Source of the DNA: Nitrospira sp. UBA6493
Lineage (GTDB): Bacteria > Nitrospirota > Nitrospiria > Nitrospirales > Nitrospiraceae
Reading direction: 5' to 3'
DNA length: 64,000 nt
Assembly (NCBI GenBank): GCA_002435325.1
Contig: DJMJ01000017.1
Coordinates: forward strand, 4,770 to 68,769
Part shown: piece after piece, positions 43,646 through 52,971 of the stretch
Layout of the letters: each line of letters begins with the position of its first letter
Position numbering within the stretch: position 1 is the first letter of the stretch
Notes under the pieces: generated by a model
Database searches by the model: none
The model's input: only the letters and a program-made list of their open reading frames with translations
Told to the model about the DNA's origin: nothing
Position numbers and translations under genes: made by a program

Positions 43646-44587
43646 TCAAGGGGCGAGAAAGTTCATGATGGCTCGGTTGACCGGATCCGGCTGTTCCCAT
43701 TGCGGGATGTGGGCGGCGTTGGGGATACTGACGAATGAGGATGCGGCAATGGTGTGATGAATCGTTTCGCCGGCAGCAAGAGGAAATACGCGGTCTTCCT
43801 CACCCCAGATGATCAAGGTACGGTGGCTGATGGCTCCGAGTCGCGGGGCGAAATCCCGTTCCCACAAAGGAAGGTTGTTGCCAACAGTCAGCAGGGCTCG
43901 GAAGAGGCCTGGCCGTTGGCGGTTGCGGTTGGACCGGTCTAGCACGGCGGGGGTTAAGAGGCCTGGATCGTGGACGAATTCACGCAAGGTCGATTCGAGC
44001 ATGCGTTCGCCGAAGAGCCAATTGCCGACGGAGATGAGCCAAGACGGAGCCGGGGAGGTTAAGGCGCGGCGAAGCGATGGGCTGCTGAGGTGTTGGAGAA
44101 CCTGAGCGGGGAGCCCATCGATAAGAATGAGGGTGGAGACTCGCGTAGGATGGTCGAGAGCCAGGCCGATGGCGAGTCCCGCGCCCATCGAGTTGCCGAC
44201 CATGGCGGCCTGCGAAATCTGCAGTGCGTCCATGAACCCCACGAGAAATTCCAGCAGTTGGTCAGGCCGGTATTCGATGTCCGGTTTGTCGGACAGTCCC
44301 GCGCCGAGCAGATCCGGCGTGAGGACCCGGAATTGCCTGGACAAAGCGGCTTGCTGGTATTCCCATTGCCACATCGATCCACCGAAGCCGTGAATGAGAA
44401 TGACCGGCGGGCCTTGGCCTTGATCGAGATAGGCAATGCGCTGTCCGTTGACCGTAATGGATCGGAGGGGGAGGCGTTCGATGGCGTCGAACCAGGGTGG
44501 CAGAGGGGCCTGTGTGGCGCAGGACCCGAGCATCATGCAGAGAAGCCCGCCGATGATAGTTCGTAGGAGTCGTGGCACGGAGGACAA
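43646..44587 (-). CDS. lipoprotein alpha/beta hydrolase
   Basis: 313 residues. Signal peptide with lipobox MLGSC (Cys23). HGFGGSMWQW near 66, nucleophile Ser133 in GNSMGAG, Asp in IIWGEEDRVFP near 260 and His in NAAHIPQWEQP near 292 form the triad. Resembles C-C bond hydrolase/esterase members of the MhpC-like group. Anchored to the membrane facing the periplasm. Next to the peroxidase-like lipoprotein, same strand. Substrate unknown. Confidence 0.8.
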   Translation of the reverse strand: MSSVPRLLRTIIGGLLCMMLGSCATQAPLPPWFDAIERLPLRSITVNGQRIAYLDQGQGPPVILIHGFGGSMWQWEYQQAALSRQFRVLTPDLLGAGLSDKPDIEYRPDQLLEFLVGFMDALQISQAAMVGNSMGAGLAIGLALDHPTRVSTLILIDGLPAQVLQHLSSPSLRRALTSPAPSWLISVGNWLFGERMLESTLREFVHDPGLLTPAVLDRSNRNRQRPGLFRALLTVGNNLPLWERDFAPRLGAISHRTLIIWGEEDRVFPLAAGETIHHTIAASSFVSIPNAAHIPQWEQPDPVNRAIMNFLAP

Positions 44588-44607
44588 TGCCCTCGCGGGT
44601 GAACGGC

Positions 44608-46587
44608 CTATTCCAGTTGGATGACGGTTTCGTCGGTTTTGACGTTGTCGCCTTCCGCCACGAGGATGGCCGTGATCTTGCCGTCAATGGGAGCCGGCAC
44701 CCGGCTTTCCATTTTCATGGCCTCAATGATCAACAGGGGATCGCCGGTTTTGACGAGATCGTCTTTGGCCACGAGGACCTTCACCACACGGCCAGGCATC
44801 GGCGGCGCGACGTCTCCGGATTTCGATGGCCGTGGCCGTTTTGGCTTCGAGCCGGATCCGGGCTCCTGAACCTCCGGGACGCCGGCCAGCACTTCCTGAA
44901 TCGGCTCGAGGGATACTTCCTGCAGCTTATCGTTCACGCGAATGTAGTACGGCTTCCGGCCATCGACCTTGCGGCCTGATCCGGAAACCTTCACGTGATA
45001 GGTTTCGCCGTGGACCGTGATGTGGAATTCGACCGGCGCGAGATGCAGTTCGTGGGCGACGGCTGGACCTTTGGGCGAAGACGCCTCCAACGGTTCAGGC
45101 ACCAGATCGCCTTTTTCTCTGGCCTCGAAGAAGTCGCGGGCGATGGCCGGGAAGAGCGCGAAGGAGAGCTGGTCTTCGATCGTCTCGGCGCCCTCAGGAA
45201 GATCTTTCTTGATGGCGTCTAGTTCCGGTTCGAGGCTGTCGGCAGGTCTGGTCTTGATCGGCTCGTCGTCGCCGATGGCCCGCGCCATGACGTCACGATC
45301 GACCTGTCCCGGTGCCCGGCCGTACAGACCGAGGAAGTAGTTCTTCGTTTCATTGGTGATGACTTTATAGCGCTCTCCGGTAAGGACGTTCAGCGTCGCC
45401 TGCGTGCCGACGATCTGGCTGGTTGGGGTGACCAGCGGTGGATAGCCCATGTCTTTTCTGACGCGGGGCACTTCGTCGAGCACTTCCCGCATCCGGTCGA
45501 GCGCGTTCTGCTCCGTCAATTGGGCCGCAAGATTCGACAGCATGCCCCCGGGAATCTGCGAGGTTAGGATTTCGGCATCGACGCCGGTGAAATCGCTTTC
45601 GAACTGGCGGTACTTCCGGCGCACGGTTCTGAAATGCTCGGTAATCGGCAGGAAGGTGGCCAGGTCCAGGCCGGTGTCGTAGGGCGTATTCTTCAACGAG
45701 GCGACGAGCGTTTCCGTCGCGGGATGCGAGGTGCCGCCGGCCAACGGAGACATGGCGGTGTCGAGCATATCGAGCCCGCCAAGGATCGCCATCAGCGCCG
45801 ACATGGACGACATGCCGGAGGTATAGTGGGAATGCAGGTGAATCGGGACTTTGACCGCACTCTTGAGGCGTTTGACGAGGTGATACGCCTCCATTGGCTC
45901 CAGCAGGCCGGCCATATCTTTGATGCAGAGGGTATCCGTGCCCAAATCTTCGAGCCGTTTGGCCATATCGACGTAGCGGTCCACGGTATGGACGGGGCTG
46001 ACGGTATAACTGATCGCTGCTTCCACATGCTTGCCGCAAGCCTGCACTTCGCGGATGGAGCGTTCCATGTTGCGCACATCGTTGAGCGCGTCGAAAATGC
46101 GGAACACATCGATGCCATTCGACGCAGACCGTTCGATGAAGCGCTCCAGGACATCGTCGGCATAGTGCCGGTATCCCACGAGATTCTGCCCCCGAAGCAG
46201 CATCTGTAAGCGGGTATTGGGCATCGCCGCTCGGAGCGCGCGGAGCCGTTCCCACGGATCTTCCTTGAGAAACCGAAGACAAGTATCGAAGGTTGCGCCG
46301 CCCCAGACTTCCAACGACCAGTAGCCGACGGCATCCAGCTTTTGGGCGATCGGGAGCATATCCTCGGTGCGCATGCGCGTGGCGAGGAGCGATTGGTGTC
46401 CATCGCGCAGGGCGACATCGGTAATCAGAACCTTGTGCCCAGGGGAAAGCTGCAGCTGCAGCTCCGCCGGTTTGACCGTTTTCGTGCGCGAGGTGCGCAC
46501 GACTGGTCCCCGCGAAGGTTTTTTTTCCCGCGAAGGTTTTTGGGCCGGTGCCTTTATTTTGGATCGTGCTGTTCGTCGTGCCGCCAT
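44608..46587 (-). CDS. pycB: carboxylase subunit B (carboxyltransferase + biotin carrier; pyruvate or 2-oxoglutarate carboxylase type)
   Basis: 659 residues. After a basic Lys/Arg/Pro-rich leader (1-45), a carboxyltransferase TIM barrel starts with ITDVALRDGHQSLLATR, keeps metal ligands (HLHSHYTSG) and ends in a biotinyl domain with EAMKM, the biotin Lys about 35 residues from the end, after a Pro-rich linker. With the biotin carboxylase upstream it forms the two-subunit carboxylase of pyruvate, or of 2-oxoglutarate as in rTCA bacteria; no sodium-pump subunits are near, so a decarboxylase is less likely. The TTG at 46659 would extend it into subunit A; ATG 46587 is preferred though its ribosome site is weak. 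Confidence 0.85.
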   Translation of the reverse strand: MAARRTARSKIKAPAQKPSREKKPSRGPVVRTSRTKTVKPAELQLQLSPGHKVLITDVALRDGHQSLLATRMRTEDMLPIAQKLDAVGYWSLEVWGGATFDTCLRFLKEDPWERLRALRAAMPNTRLQMLLRGQNLVGYRHYADDVLERFIERSASNGIDVFRIFDALNDVRNMERSIREVQACGKHVEAAISYTVSPVHTVDRYVDMAKRLEDLGTDTLCIKDMAGLLEPMEAYHLVKRLKSAVKVPIHLHSHYTSGMSSMSALMAILGGLDMLDTAMSPLAGGTSHPATETLVASLKNTPYDTGLDLATFLPITEHFRTVRRKYRQFESDFTGVDAEILTSQIPGGMLSNLAAQLTEQNALDRMREVLDEVPRVRKDMGYPPLVTPTSQIVGTQATLNVLTGERYKVITNETKNYFLGLYGRAPGQVDRDVMARAIGDDEPIKTRPADSLEPELDAIKKDLPEGAETIEDQLSFALFPAIARDFFEAREKGDLVPEPLEASSPKGPAVAHELHLAPVEFHITVHGETYHVKVSGSGRKVDGRKPYYIRVNDKLQEVSLEPIQEVLAGVPEVQEPGSGSKPKRPRPSKSGDVAPPMPGRVVKVLVAKDDLVKTGDPLLIIEAMKMESRVPAPIDGKITAILVAEGDNVKTDETVIQLE

Positions 46588-46636
46588 CGTTGTTGCGTGC
46601 TCTTGGGTTGGAGTGATGGGGATGCGTGCTGTCTGT

Positions 46637-48055
46637 TTAGAGACCTTCGTAGGCGGCAATCGCCGCGGAAATGGCCATGACTAAATCTTCAGGTTGCTCA
46701 AATTCGTCGTAATTGTAAAGGTCAGGGTGCGTGTCGAGGTAGGAGGTATCGAAACGTCCTGCCCGGAAATCCGGCTCTCTCATGATGGTTTTCATGAACG
46801 GGATCGTGGTTTTTACTCCACGCAGCACATATTCCTCAAGGGACCGGCGCATGCGGCTGACGGCCTCTTCCCAGGTTCTCCCTCGTACCGTCAGTTTGGC
46901 AAGCAAGGCATCATAATAGGGCGGGATCACGTAATCGCGATAGACGGCGCCGTCGATACGCACGCCGATCCCTCCTGGAGAGAGATAGGCGGTTACCGTT
47001 CCCGTACAGGGGGCGAAGTTATTCTTCGGATCTTCGGCATTGATCCGGCACTGGATCGCGTGCCCCTGAAACTTGACGTCATCTTGTGTGATTTCTAGGG
47101 GTTTACCTGCTGCGATCGTGATCTGGTTGCGCACGAGGTCGATCGCCGTAATCTGTTCGGTGATGGTGTGTTCGACCTGAATGCGCGGGTTCATCTCCAT
47201 GAAGTAATAGCGGCCGTCTTGATCGAGCAAGAATTCGATGGTGCCGGCATTGTCGTAGGAGACTGCTCTGGCGATTTTGATGGCGGCTTCGCCCATTTCA
47301 GCCCGCAAGCGCGGGGTGAGAATCAGCGAGGGGGCGATTTCGATCAGTTTTTGATGGCGCCGTTGGATCGAACAGTCCCGTTCGCCCAGGTGGATGATGT
47401 TGCCATACTTGTCGGCGAGGATTTGGAACTCAATATGATGGGGCCGTTCGACGCATTTCTCCAAGAACACGGCGCCGTCACCGAAGGCCGCGAGGGCTTC
47501 GCGGGAGGCCACTTCCATATTCTCGCGTAGCTCGGCATCGGTGCGTACGATTCGCAGGCCGCGTCCGCCGCCGCCGGCGCTGGCTTTGATCATGACCGGA
47601 TACCCGGCGCTCTTCGCAAAGGCGAGGGCTTCTTTGACGTCGGTCACGCCACCTTCGGTGCCAGGCACAACCGGGACATTAATGGATTTGGCCAGGTCCC
47701 GCGCCTTGATCTTGCTGCCCATGGCATTGATGGCGTCGGGTGACGGGCCGATAAAGGTGATGCCTGATGCCTGGCAGAGTTGGGCGAACTCAGCGTTTTC
47801 AGAAAGAAATCCGTAACCTGGGTGAATGGCATCGGCGCCGATCCTGAGCGCCAAATCAACGATCTGTTGCTTGTCGAGGAAACCTTTGACCGGGCCAGGA
47901 CCGACTTGATAGGCCTCGTCGGCCTTTTTGACGTAAATGCCGGTTGAGTCGGCCTCGGAATAGATCGCGGCCGTTGCGATATCGAGCTCGCGGCAGGCGC
48001 GGATAATTCGCATGGCGATTTCGCCGCGATTGGCAATGAGAATTTTCTTAAACAT
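46637..48055 (-). CDS. pycA: biotin carboxylase subunit A of the same carboxylase
   Basis: 472 residues. KKILIANRGEIAMRI at the start, ATP-grasp glycine loop KASAGGGGRGLRIV near 160, EKCVERPHHIEFQ near 205, and MEMNPRIQVEHTITE near 285 are the biotin carboxylase signature. Carboxylates the biotin carried by the neighbouring subunit B using ATP and bicarbonate. ATG 48055 begins the conserved sequence; nine extra residues upstream are possible. Ends 49 bases before subunit B. Confidence 0.9.
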   Translation of the reverse strand: MFKKILIANRGEIAMRIIRACRELDIATAAIYSEADSTGIYVKKADEAYQVGPGPVKGFLDKQQIVDLALRIGADAIHPGYGFLSENAEFAQLCQASGITFIGPSPDAINAMGSKIKARDLAKSINVPVVPGTEGGVTDVKEALAFAKSAGYPVMIKASAGGGGRGLRIVRTDAELRENMEVASREALAAFGDGAVFLEKCVERPHHIEFQILADKYGNIIHLGERDCSIQRRHQKLIEIAPSLILTPRLRAEMGEAAIKIARAVSYDNAGTIEFLLDQDGRYYFMEMNPRIQVEHTITEQITAIDLVRNQITIAAGKPLEITQDDVKFQGHAIQCRINAEDPKNNFAPCTGTVTAYLSPGGIGVRIDGAVYRDYVIPPYYDALLAKLTVRGRTWEEAVSRMRRSLEEYVLRGVKTTIPFMKTIMREPDFRAGRFDTSYLDTHPDLYNYDEFEQPEDLVMAISAAIAAYEGL

Positions 48056-48186
48056 GAGTGTGTTGGCCTTGGCCACAGCCAATCTCGCACAGGGTCAATC
48101 CGGCGCAAGGGAGCGCGTAACCTAGCATAGACTCAAAAGTCCTGTCGAGGGAGCGGAGGCTTGAAAATAGGGTGGGTGAAGGACGT

Positions 48187-48217
48187 CCCGGGGAGAGGCG
48201 CGAGGCCTCTCCTCGGG
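48187..48217 (-). terminator. hairpin downstream of the IPT/TIG gene
   Basis: CCCGGGGAGAGG pairs with CCTCTCCTCGGG with one mismatch and a short GC loop. No T-run follows on the minus strand, so its termination role is tentative. Confidence 0.45.
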
Positions 48218-48237
48218 AGGAGCGCGTCAGATTTCAG

Positions 48238-48693
48238 CTACTTGGCTTGGACGAGGAACCCCTTTGATCGGGCGTTGCCGCCGCCGGCAACGACGTCGAT
48301 AAACGTCATGCCGGGCCGGACATCGGGGACGGTGGCTTCAATCGTTGTCTCGTTGACGAAGGTGTACTCGATTTTGGCCGGCCCTGCTGCGCTGAAGGCC
48401 ACCCCGTGGAAGCATTCTTTGGTGCCGAAATTCTCCCCTTTGATCGTCACTTTCTGACCGGGCTTGGCTTCATCCGGTTCGACTTTGAAGATTTTAGGCC
48501 GTTTGCTCCGGTCGCAGACTGGGTCCTGTTCGACCTTAGAGGAGCCTGATCCCTTGATGGACTCGGTGTCGTAGAGCGTAAAGCCGGCCCCTTCGACGAA
48601 GGCGCCGCCAGCTTCCTCCGCCTGGCTCAGCGAGGGCAGGGCGGGGAGTGTGAGAAGTGAGCCGATAAGAACAAATGACCAGATGGCACGCAT
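48238..48693 (-). CDS. secreted IPT/TIG-domain protein
   Basis: 151 residues with signal peptide (cleavage near SQAEE). One IPT/TIG immunoglobulin-like domain: KIFKVEPDEAKPGQKVTIKGENFG then a beta sandwich ending GFLVQAK. A Cys pair (DPVCD, KECF) may form a disulfide. Periplasmic. GGAGG five bases before ATG 48693. It follows the PstS-like gene by 22 bases, same strand. Confidence 0.8.
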   Translation of the reverse strand: MRAIWSFVLIGSLLTLPALPSLSQAEEAGGAFVEGAGFTLYDTESIKGSGSSKVEQDPVCDRSKRPKIFKVEPDEAKPGQKVTIKGENFGTKECFHGVAFSAAGPAKIEYTFVNETTIEATVPDVRPGMTFIDVVAGGGNARSKGFLVQAK

Positions 48694-48715
48694 GATGACC
48701 TCCTTCGATAAGGGG

Positions 48716-49537
48716 CTACTGACCGGGCATGGGAATATAGGTTTCAGCGACGATGGCCTGTCCGGGGGGCGACAAGGCAAACTGGACAAAGGCGTCGATG
48801 AGCGGATTCGGCTCTTTTTTCGACAATACCAAAATTGGCCGCCGGAGGGGATATCGGCCGTCGCGTACAGTTGGGGGTTGGGGTTCGACGTTATCTACCG
48901 GCAGCAGGCGGACGGCGACTCCGGTTGAAACCACGGAAAGGCCGGTGCTCATAGAGATGTAGGCGACGGCGGATAAGGGGGGGAGCGTCCCCACCACGGT
49001 CTTGACGACCTTTTCATCTCCACCAATGAGCTTGGCGGAGTCGGGAATTTTCCCAACAATGCCGAGCTGTGCCTCGAAGGCATCCCGTATGTTCTGATTT
49101 CTGGGGCGATTGATGAGGAGGATCTTCGTATCCGGCCCGCCGAGCTCCGACCATTCCTTCACGGCTCCGGAGTAAATATCCGCCACTTGCTGTTTGGTGA
49201 GTTCTTTTGTGAAGTTGGACAGGTGTACCAATATGCCGATGCCGTCCCAGCCGATCTGTCTGGCGGCCAAGTCGGGATCTTCCGTTCCGGTGATCGCGAT
49301 CTGGGCTTGCCCAGACTTCACGAGATCAAGAGTCTTGGCGTCATCTTCCCACAGGAGATCGATATAGGTACGGGGGTTGGCCTTTTCAAAGGCGCGGGCC
49401 AGGGATTCTATCGTGTGGAGTTCCGGCCCATTCCCGGCGATGACGAGGCTCCCCGAGACTTCCGCGTAGAGCGAGGTGGGAAGCGAAACCGCGCCCATGA
49501 GGACCATTCCACAGGTGAGCAGCAGTCTGGCGATCAT
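48716..49537 (-). CDS. PstS-like periplasmic phosphate/anion-binding protein
   Basis: 273 residues with signal peptide (SLYAEVSG). Bilobal PBP-like fold: LVIAGNGPELHTIESLARAFEKANP, ALTKQQVADIYSGAVKEWSELGG near 125 and the PstS-type RPRNQNIRDAFE segment near 150. No ABC permease or ATPase genes adjacent, so it may be an orphan binding or signalling protein. Ligand not certain; phosphate is the family default. Confidence 0.75.
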   Translation of the reverse strand: MIARLLLTCGMVLMGAVSLPTSLYAEVSGSLVIAGNGPELHTIESLARAFEKANPRTYIDLLWEDDAKTLDLVKSGQAQIAITGTEDPDLAARQIGWDGIGILVHLSNFTKELTKQQVADIYSGAVKEWSELGGPDTKILLINRPRNQNIRDAFEAQLGIVGKIPDSAKLIGGDEKVVKTVVGTLPPLSAVAYISMSTGLSVVSTGVAVRLLPVDNVEPQPPTVRDGRYPLRRPILVLSKKEPNPLIDAFVQFALSPPGQAIVAETYIPMPGQ

Positions 49538-49599
49538 GCCCTGTCCCTTCTTGCGAAATGGCTCCAGAGGAGCGGTGAGCGTGAGCCTGGACGCATCGG

Positions 49600-49908
49600 T
49601 TACGATCCAGCGCCTGTGATGGGGTTCGAGTCGGAAGAGGTGTTGGGCGGTGGCACGTTGCGTTTGGCGTTGAGCGGAGGGAGTTTGGCGAACTTATCCA
49701 TGCGCTCGTTGACCATGGCCTTGGCCTTCAGTTCGGCGAAGCCCGGCTTATGGTCGCCCTTGATGGTTGAAGCGAAGGAGGAGAGAAGCCGTGTGGCTTC
49801 TTGGGCGTGACAGAACGGACATTCGGTATCTTCCGCCCGGGCATGGACAGATTGAGTGGCTTCGAAGGATTTCTCGCATTTTTGGCACCGGTATTCGTAG
49901 ACAGGCAT
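49600..49908 (-). CDS. FmdB-type putative regulatory zinc-ribbon protein
   Basis: 102 residues. MPVYEYRCQKC at the start and CPFC near residue 32 are the FmdB zinc-ribbon CxxC pairs; the tail is polar with Pro. Family members are small putative regulators. ATG 49908 has AAGGGG eight bases upstream; the frame reaches 49938 but begins less well. Confidence 0.85.
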   Translation of the reverse strand: MPVYEYRCQKCEKSFEATQSVHARAEDTECPFCHAQEATRLLSSFASTIKGDHKPGFAELKAKAMVNERMDKFAKLPPLNAKRNVPPPNTSSDSNPITGAGS

Positions 49909-50068
49909 AGGCGAAGCCCCTTTCTCTTCCTCTTTCAAACAACCAGCCTATTCGGCGCAGATGCTGATTCTCTGCACGATGTGCGCCCTTGACCGGCCGA
50001 CAAACTTTGCCTTATTGTAGCATAACCATGTAGTTGAACTGCCAGTGCGAATCATGAGGAGGCTGTCG

Positions 50069-50245
50069 ATGTCAGTGTTGATTCGGAAGTACAAAGGGAA
50101 TAACGGGGTGATGCAGGAAGAACGGATCGATGAAGAGGATCGGATTGAGCGATACATGCGGCTCTTCGACAAGGACGATGTGAAGAAGTTGGAGACTGGC
50201 GTGAAAGTGTTCATCGAAAAGGATGAATGGCAGCTCATTCCTTAG
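50069..50245 (+). CDS. small conserved hypothetical protein
   Basis: 58 residues, acidic/basic and probably helical (EERIDEEDRIERYMRLFDKDD). AGGAGG six bases before ATG 50069 makes this a convincing gene despite its size. No known domain. A hairpin follows its stop. Confidence 0.65.
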   Translation: MSVLIRKYKGNNGVMQEERIDEEDRIERYMRLFDKDDVKKLETGVKVFIEKDEWQLIP

Positions 50246-50265
50246 CCGGTGCGCGATCAATCACG

Positions 50266-50310
50266 GGAGGGGGCGCTGTGGCGTGACGCGGTCACGGCAG
50301 CGCCACCTCC
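50266..50310 (+). terminator. GC-rich hairpin
   Basis: GGAGGGGGCGCTG pairs with CAGCGCCACCTCC with one mismatch; the loop holds a second CGTGAC/GTCACG stem. A T-run follows only after a gap. Confidence 0.55.
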
Positions 50311-50339
50311 TCACACCTCTTACAATTTGATTGGCATCC

Positions 50340-50543
50340 ATGACCTATTGGGTTCATATCGCCCGTTCCATCGACCGGGTGACGTTGCATAAAGATCGTT
50401 GTTCGGAAGTGCCCTCGAACGTGTCCTCCAGTGATTTCTGGGAAGGAGGATGGTTCGACTACCCCGATAAGGAGCGGGCGCTTCGGGCGATGGAACAGGC
50501 CGGGACGACCTTCCAGCGCCGTTGCGCGCTGTGCAAGCCGTAG
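50340..50543 (+). CDS. small Cys-containing hypothetical protein
   Basis: 67 residues. MTYWVHIARSIDRVTLHKDRC, then WEGGWFDYPDKERALRAM, and a C-terminal RCALC. The two-Cys ends could bind zinc. The ribosome site is weak but the sequence is compositionally protein-like and the stop is well placed. Function unknown. Confidence 0.55.
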   Translation: MTYWVHIARSIDRVTLHKDRCSEVPSNVSSSDFWEGGWFDYPDKERALRAMEQAGTTFQRRCALCKP

Positions 50544-50618
50544 CCGGTCGGTGCTGAGTCATTCCCGTATATGTAGGCTCGGTACGCCTCGCTTGCCTCT
50601 CCGCAATTTTTGAATTCC

Positions 50619-51488
50619 ATGCCACGACTCGCGCTACTTCTCACCACCCTCATTTGGGGCGCGACGTTTCCCGCCACGAAGGCGGTCCTTGAGCAAATTC
50701 CTCCGCTCTCGTTCTTGTTTTTACGCTTTCTCTTAGGCGCAGTGCTGGTGGGCCTATGTCTGCTGCTGATGTCCCGGCGTCTGTCGTGCGATCGGGCAGT
50801 GCTGCGGGCCAGCGCGATTGCGACCGGCTGGTTGTTTCTCGGCTACGTCCTCCAGACGGTGGGCTTGCGGTACACGAGCGCGTCGAATTCCGCTTTTATC
50901 ACCACGTTGTATGTGGTGTTTGTGCCGTTGATTCTGTGCCGGTTCGGGATGCGTTCCTGGCTGGCGACCGGAATTGCAACAGTGGGACTCTGGTGTCTGG
51001 TGCGACCGACAACGGTGTTGAATCTTGGCGATATGCTGACGCTCGGATGCGCATTGGCCTTTGCCGCGCATATTGCCTGTCTGGAACGGTTCACGCGAGA
51101 GGTCGATGCCACGTCGCTATTTGTCTGGCAGTTGGTGGCGATGTCCGGACTCATGTTGCTGGCCATGGGCTGGGAGCAGCCTCCGGTCAGCGCCTTTGCC
51201 CCGACAATGGTGCTGGGGATCGGGCTTGCAGTCACGGGCGGCTTGGCGACTCTGGCCTTTGCGATTCAGATGTGGGCGCAGCAGTTGATTCCCGCGCAAC
51301 AAGTCGCCTTGCTCTTTGCTCTGGAGCCGGCGTATGCCGCGTGGCTATCGTGGTACTTTCTCGGCGAATCGCTCGACTGGCAGGGATGGGTCGGAAGCGG
51401 GCTGATTTTAACCGGCGTCATCGTCGGATCCTTGGAACCGAGCCTGAGCGAACGGGAGCGGGTTTTGCGGGCTTCACCGGCTTCATAA
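50619..51488 (+). CDS. EamA/DMT-superfamily membrane transporter
   Basis: 289 residues with ten membrane helices in two EamA repeats: LIWGATFPATKAVLEQ in the first and FAIQMWAQQLIPAQQVALLFALEPAYAAWLSW in the second. Drug/metabolite transporter family; substrate not predictable. ATG 50619 follows a TTG alternative at 50610. Followed 15 bases later by an unknown gene, probably same transcript. Confidence 0.85.
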   Translation: MPRLALLLTTLIWGATFPATKAVLEQIPPLSFLFLRFLLGAVLVGLCLLLMSRRLSCDRAVLRASAIATGWLFLGYVLQTVGLRYTSASNSAFITTLYVVFVPLILCRFGMRSWLATGIATVGLWCLVRPTTVLNLGDMLTLGCALAFAAHIACLERFTREVDATSLFVWQLVAMSGLMLLAMGWEQPPVSAFAPTMVLGIGLAVTGGLATLAFAIQMWAQQLIPAQQVALLFALEPAYAAWLSWYFLGESLDWQGWVGSGLILTGVIVGSLEPSLSERERVLRASPAS

Positions 51489-51503
51489 TGGGGGGCAAGT
51501 CAG

Positions 51504-51971
51504 ATGGCACAAAAGTTTGGCAATGGGCGTTGGGTGCAGGACGGATTTTTGGACAATCGGGTCGAGGGAACGGTAGTGGGGACGATTACGTTTGCCGCCA
51601 TTGGACCTGTCAATGTGTACCTGCGCGGAAACTTCAAGGGGGAGATTGCCGGCACGCTTATTGAGTTTCGCAACAGCCGCTTCGAGGACGAGGATTTGGC
51701 GGGGCAGGTGATCGGCGATATGGAGAATCCTCAGCTGGGGGATGTGAATCTCATGTCGTTCGACCCCCATCCCAATCTGGCGCCGCACCCCTATATCGAG
51801 TGGTTCTCCATCAGAAAGAATCACTATCGCATTGAACTCGATCCGGCGGATGCGTGGATTGTCACGGATGAACGGCTGGCTGAGCTAGACCGCCAGAGTC
51901 AGCGGATCCGAGCCTCATTAGCGGGGCAAGTGACGGCGAAATCCGTTCGGGAAGACTCTGAGTGGGTCTGA
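51504..51971 (+). CDS. conserved hypothetical protein
   Basis: 155 residues, soluble, beta-rich N-terminus (KFGNGRWVQDGFLDNRVEGTVVGTITFAAIGPVNVYLRGNF is one long segment around residues 4-43) and an acidic helical C-terminus. No known family recognised. The ATG has a GGGGG-like site. Convergent with the desaturase; a shared hairpin closes both. Confidence 0.6.
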   Translation: MAQKFGNGRWVQDGFLDNRVEGTVVGTITFAAIGPVNVYLRGNFKGEIAGTLIEFRNSRFEDEDLAGQVIGDMENPQLGDVNLMSFDPHPNLAPHPYIEWFSIRKNHYRIELDPADAWIVTDERLAELDRQSQRIRASLAGQVTAKSVREDSEWV

Positions 51972-51980
51972 ATGAAAGAG

Positions 51981-52017
51981 GCGGAAGCCCCTCGCCTTAG
52001 ACGGCGATGGCTTCCGC
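51981..52017. terminator. hairpin between convergent genes, reaching into the desaturase end
   Basis: GCGGAAGCC pairs with GGCTTCCGC over nine bases and CGCC with GGCG inside. Its right arm lies in the last codons of the desaturase gene. Confidence 0.55.
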
Positions 52018-52971
52018 TTTGGTCTTGCCGTCTCGCACGTAATCGGGCACGTCACGGATGTCCCAGACGAGTCCAACTTTTTCCATCAGCTTCAAGCAGT
52101 AATACGACATGTCCACTTCCCACCAGTAGAATCCCTGCCTGGTTGAGGCGGGGTAATAGTGGTGGTTGTTGTGCCAGCCTTCGCCCATGGTGATGAGCGC
52201 AAGGATGAAATTGTTGCGGCTGTCGTCGCCGGTGACGTAGCGCTGTGAGCCGTAGACATGCGATAGGGAATTGATGGTGCAAGTGCCGTGAAGCAAGGCG
52301 ACGGTGGAAATGAAGAATCCCCAGATCAGCATCTGCGGGCCATTGGTGCCCAGTTCAGGAGCGTAGGCCTCCAGCAGTTTCCCGAGGCCGAACATGCCGA
52401 ATCCGGCGATCGTGGGAACGAGAGTATCGAACCGGTCGAGGAATCGCAGCTCCCGATATTTCGCGAAGTCTTGAATGCTTTTGAGCCGCGGCGCAAAGTG
52501 GGTCTGGGAGGTAAACCAGCCGATATGCGACCAGAGAAACCCGCCTTGTCTTGGCGAATGCACATCGTCCGGTGTATCGGAGGCAATGTGATGGTGGCGG
52601 TGATGACCGGCCCACCAGATCGGACCGCGTTGGGCACAGGAGCTTCCCAGCACGGCAAAGGCAAATTGGACTGCGCGAGAGGTCTTGAAGGTGCGGTGTG
52701 AGAAATAGCGATGATACCATCCGGTGATGGCGAACATGCGCGCATAGTAAAAGGCGACCGCGACGCCGACGGCGGTCCAGCTCCATCCGACCCAGATGGT
52801 GCCAAGGCACATCAAGTGTACAGCGATGAGAGGAATGGCGCGGATCCAGTCCATCTTCGGCGGACCCTCGACCTTCATCTGATCGAGACCGGCCCAGGAG
52901 TCGAACCAGCGCAGAATCGTGATCCGGACTTCCTGCATGCGAGTAAGTGGCAGAGGGCGCACGTCGGACAT
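51997..52971 (-). CDS. acyl-CoA/acyl-lipid fatty acid desaturase
   Basis: 324 residues with four membrane helices and three His boxes: HRYFSH near residue 88, HRHHH near 124 and HNNHH near 268. This is the delta-9 stearoyl-CoA desaturase type di-iron enzyme, putting a double bond into membrane fatty acids using O2. Cytoplasmic side catalysis. Upstream are a TATAAT and an inverted repeat (see region entry) suggesting regulated expression. Confidence 0.88.
   Translation of the reverse strand: MSDVRPLPLTRMQEVRITILRWFDSWAGLDQMKVEGPPKMDWIRAIPLIAVHLMCLGTIWVGWSWTAVGVAVAFYYARMFAITGWYHRYFSHRTFKTSRAVQFAFAVLGSSCAQRGPIWWAGHHRHHHIASDTPDDVHSPRQGGFLWSHIGWFTSQTHFAPRLKSIQDFAKYRELRFLDRFDTLVPTIAGFGMFGLGKLLEAYAPELGTNGPQMLIWGFFISTVALLHGTCTINSLSHVYGSQRYVTGDDSRNNFILALITMGEGWHNNHHYYPASTRQGFYWWEVDMSYYCLKLMEKVGLVWDIRDVPDYVRDGKTKAEAIAV

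Noticed and set aside
45365..46282. 305-residue reading inside the carboxylase subunit B gene
   Set aside because: Out-of-frame shadow of the carboxyltransferase domain with Arg-rich, unlikely composition.
44608..48055. Sodium-pumping oxaloacetate decarboxylase
   Set aside because: A biotin carboxylase is adjacent and no membrane beta or gamma subunit is present, so an ATP-dependent carboxylase is the better reading.
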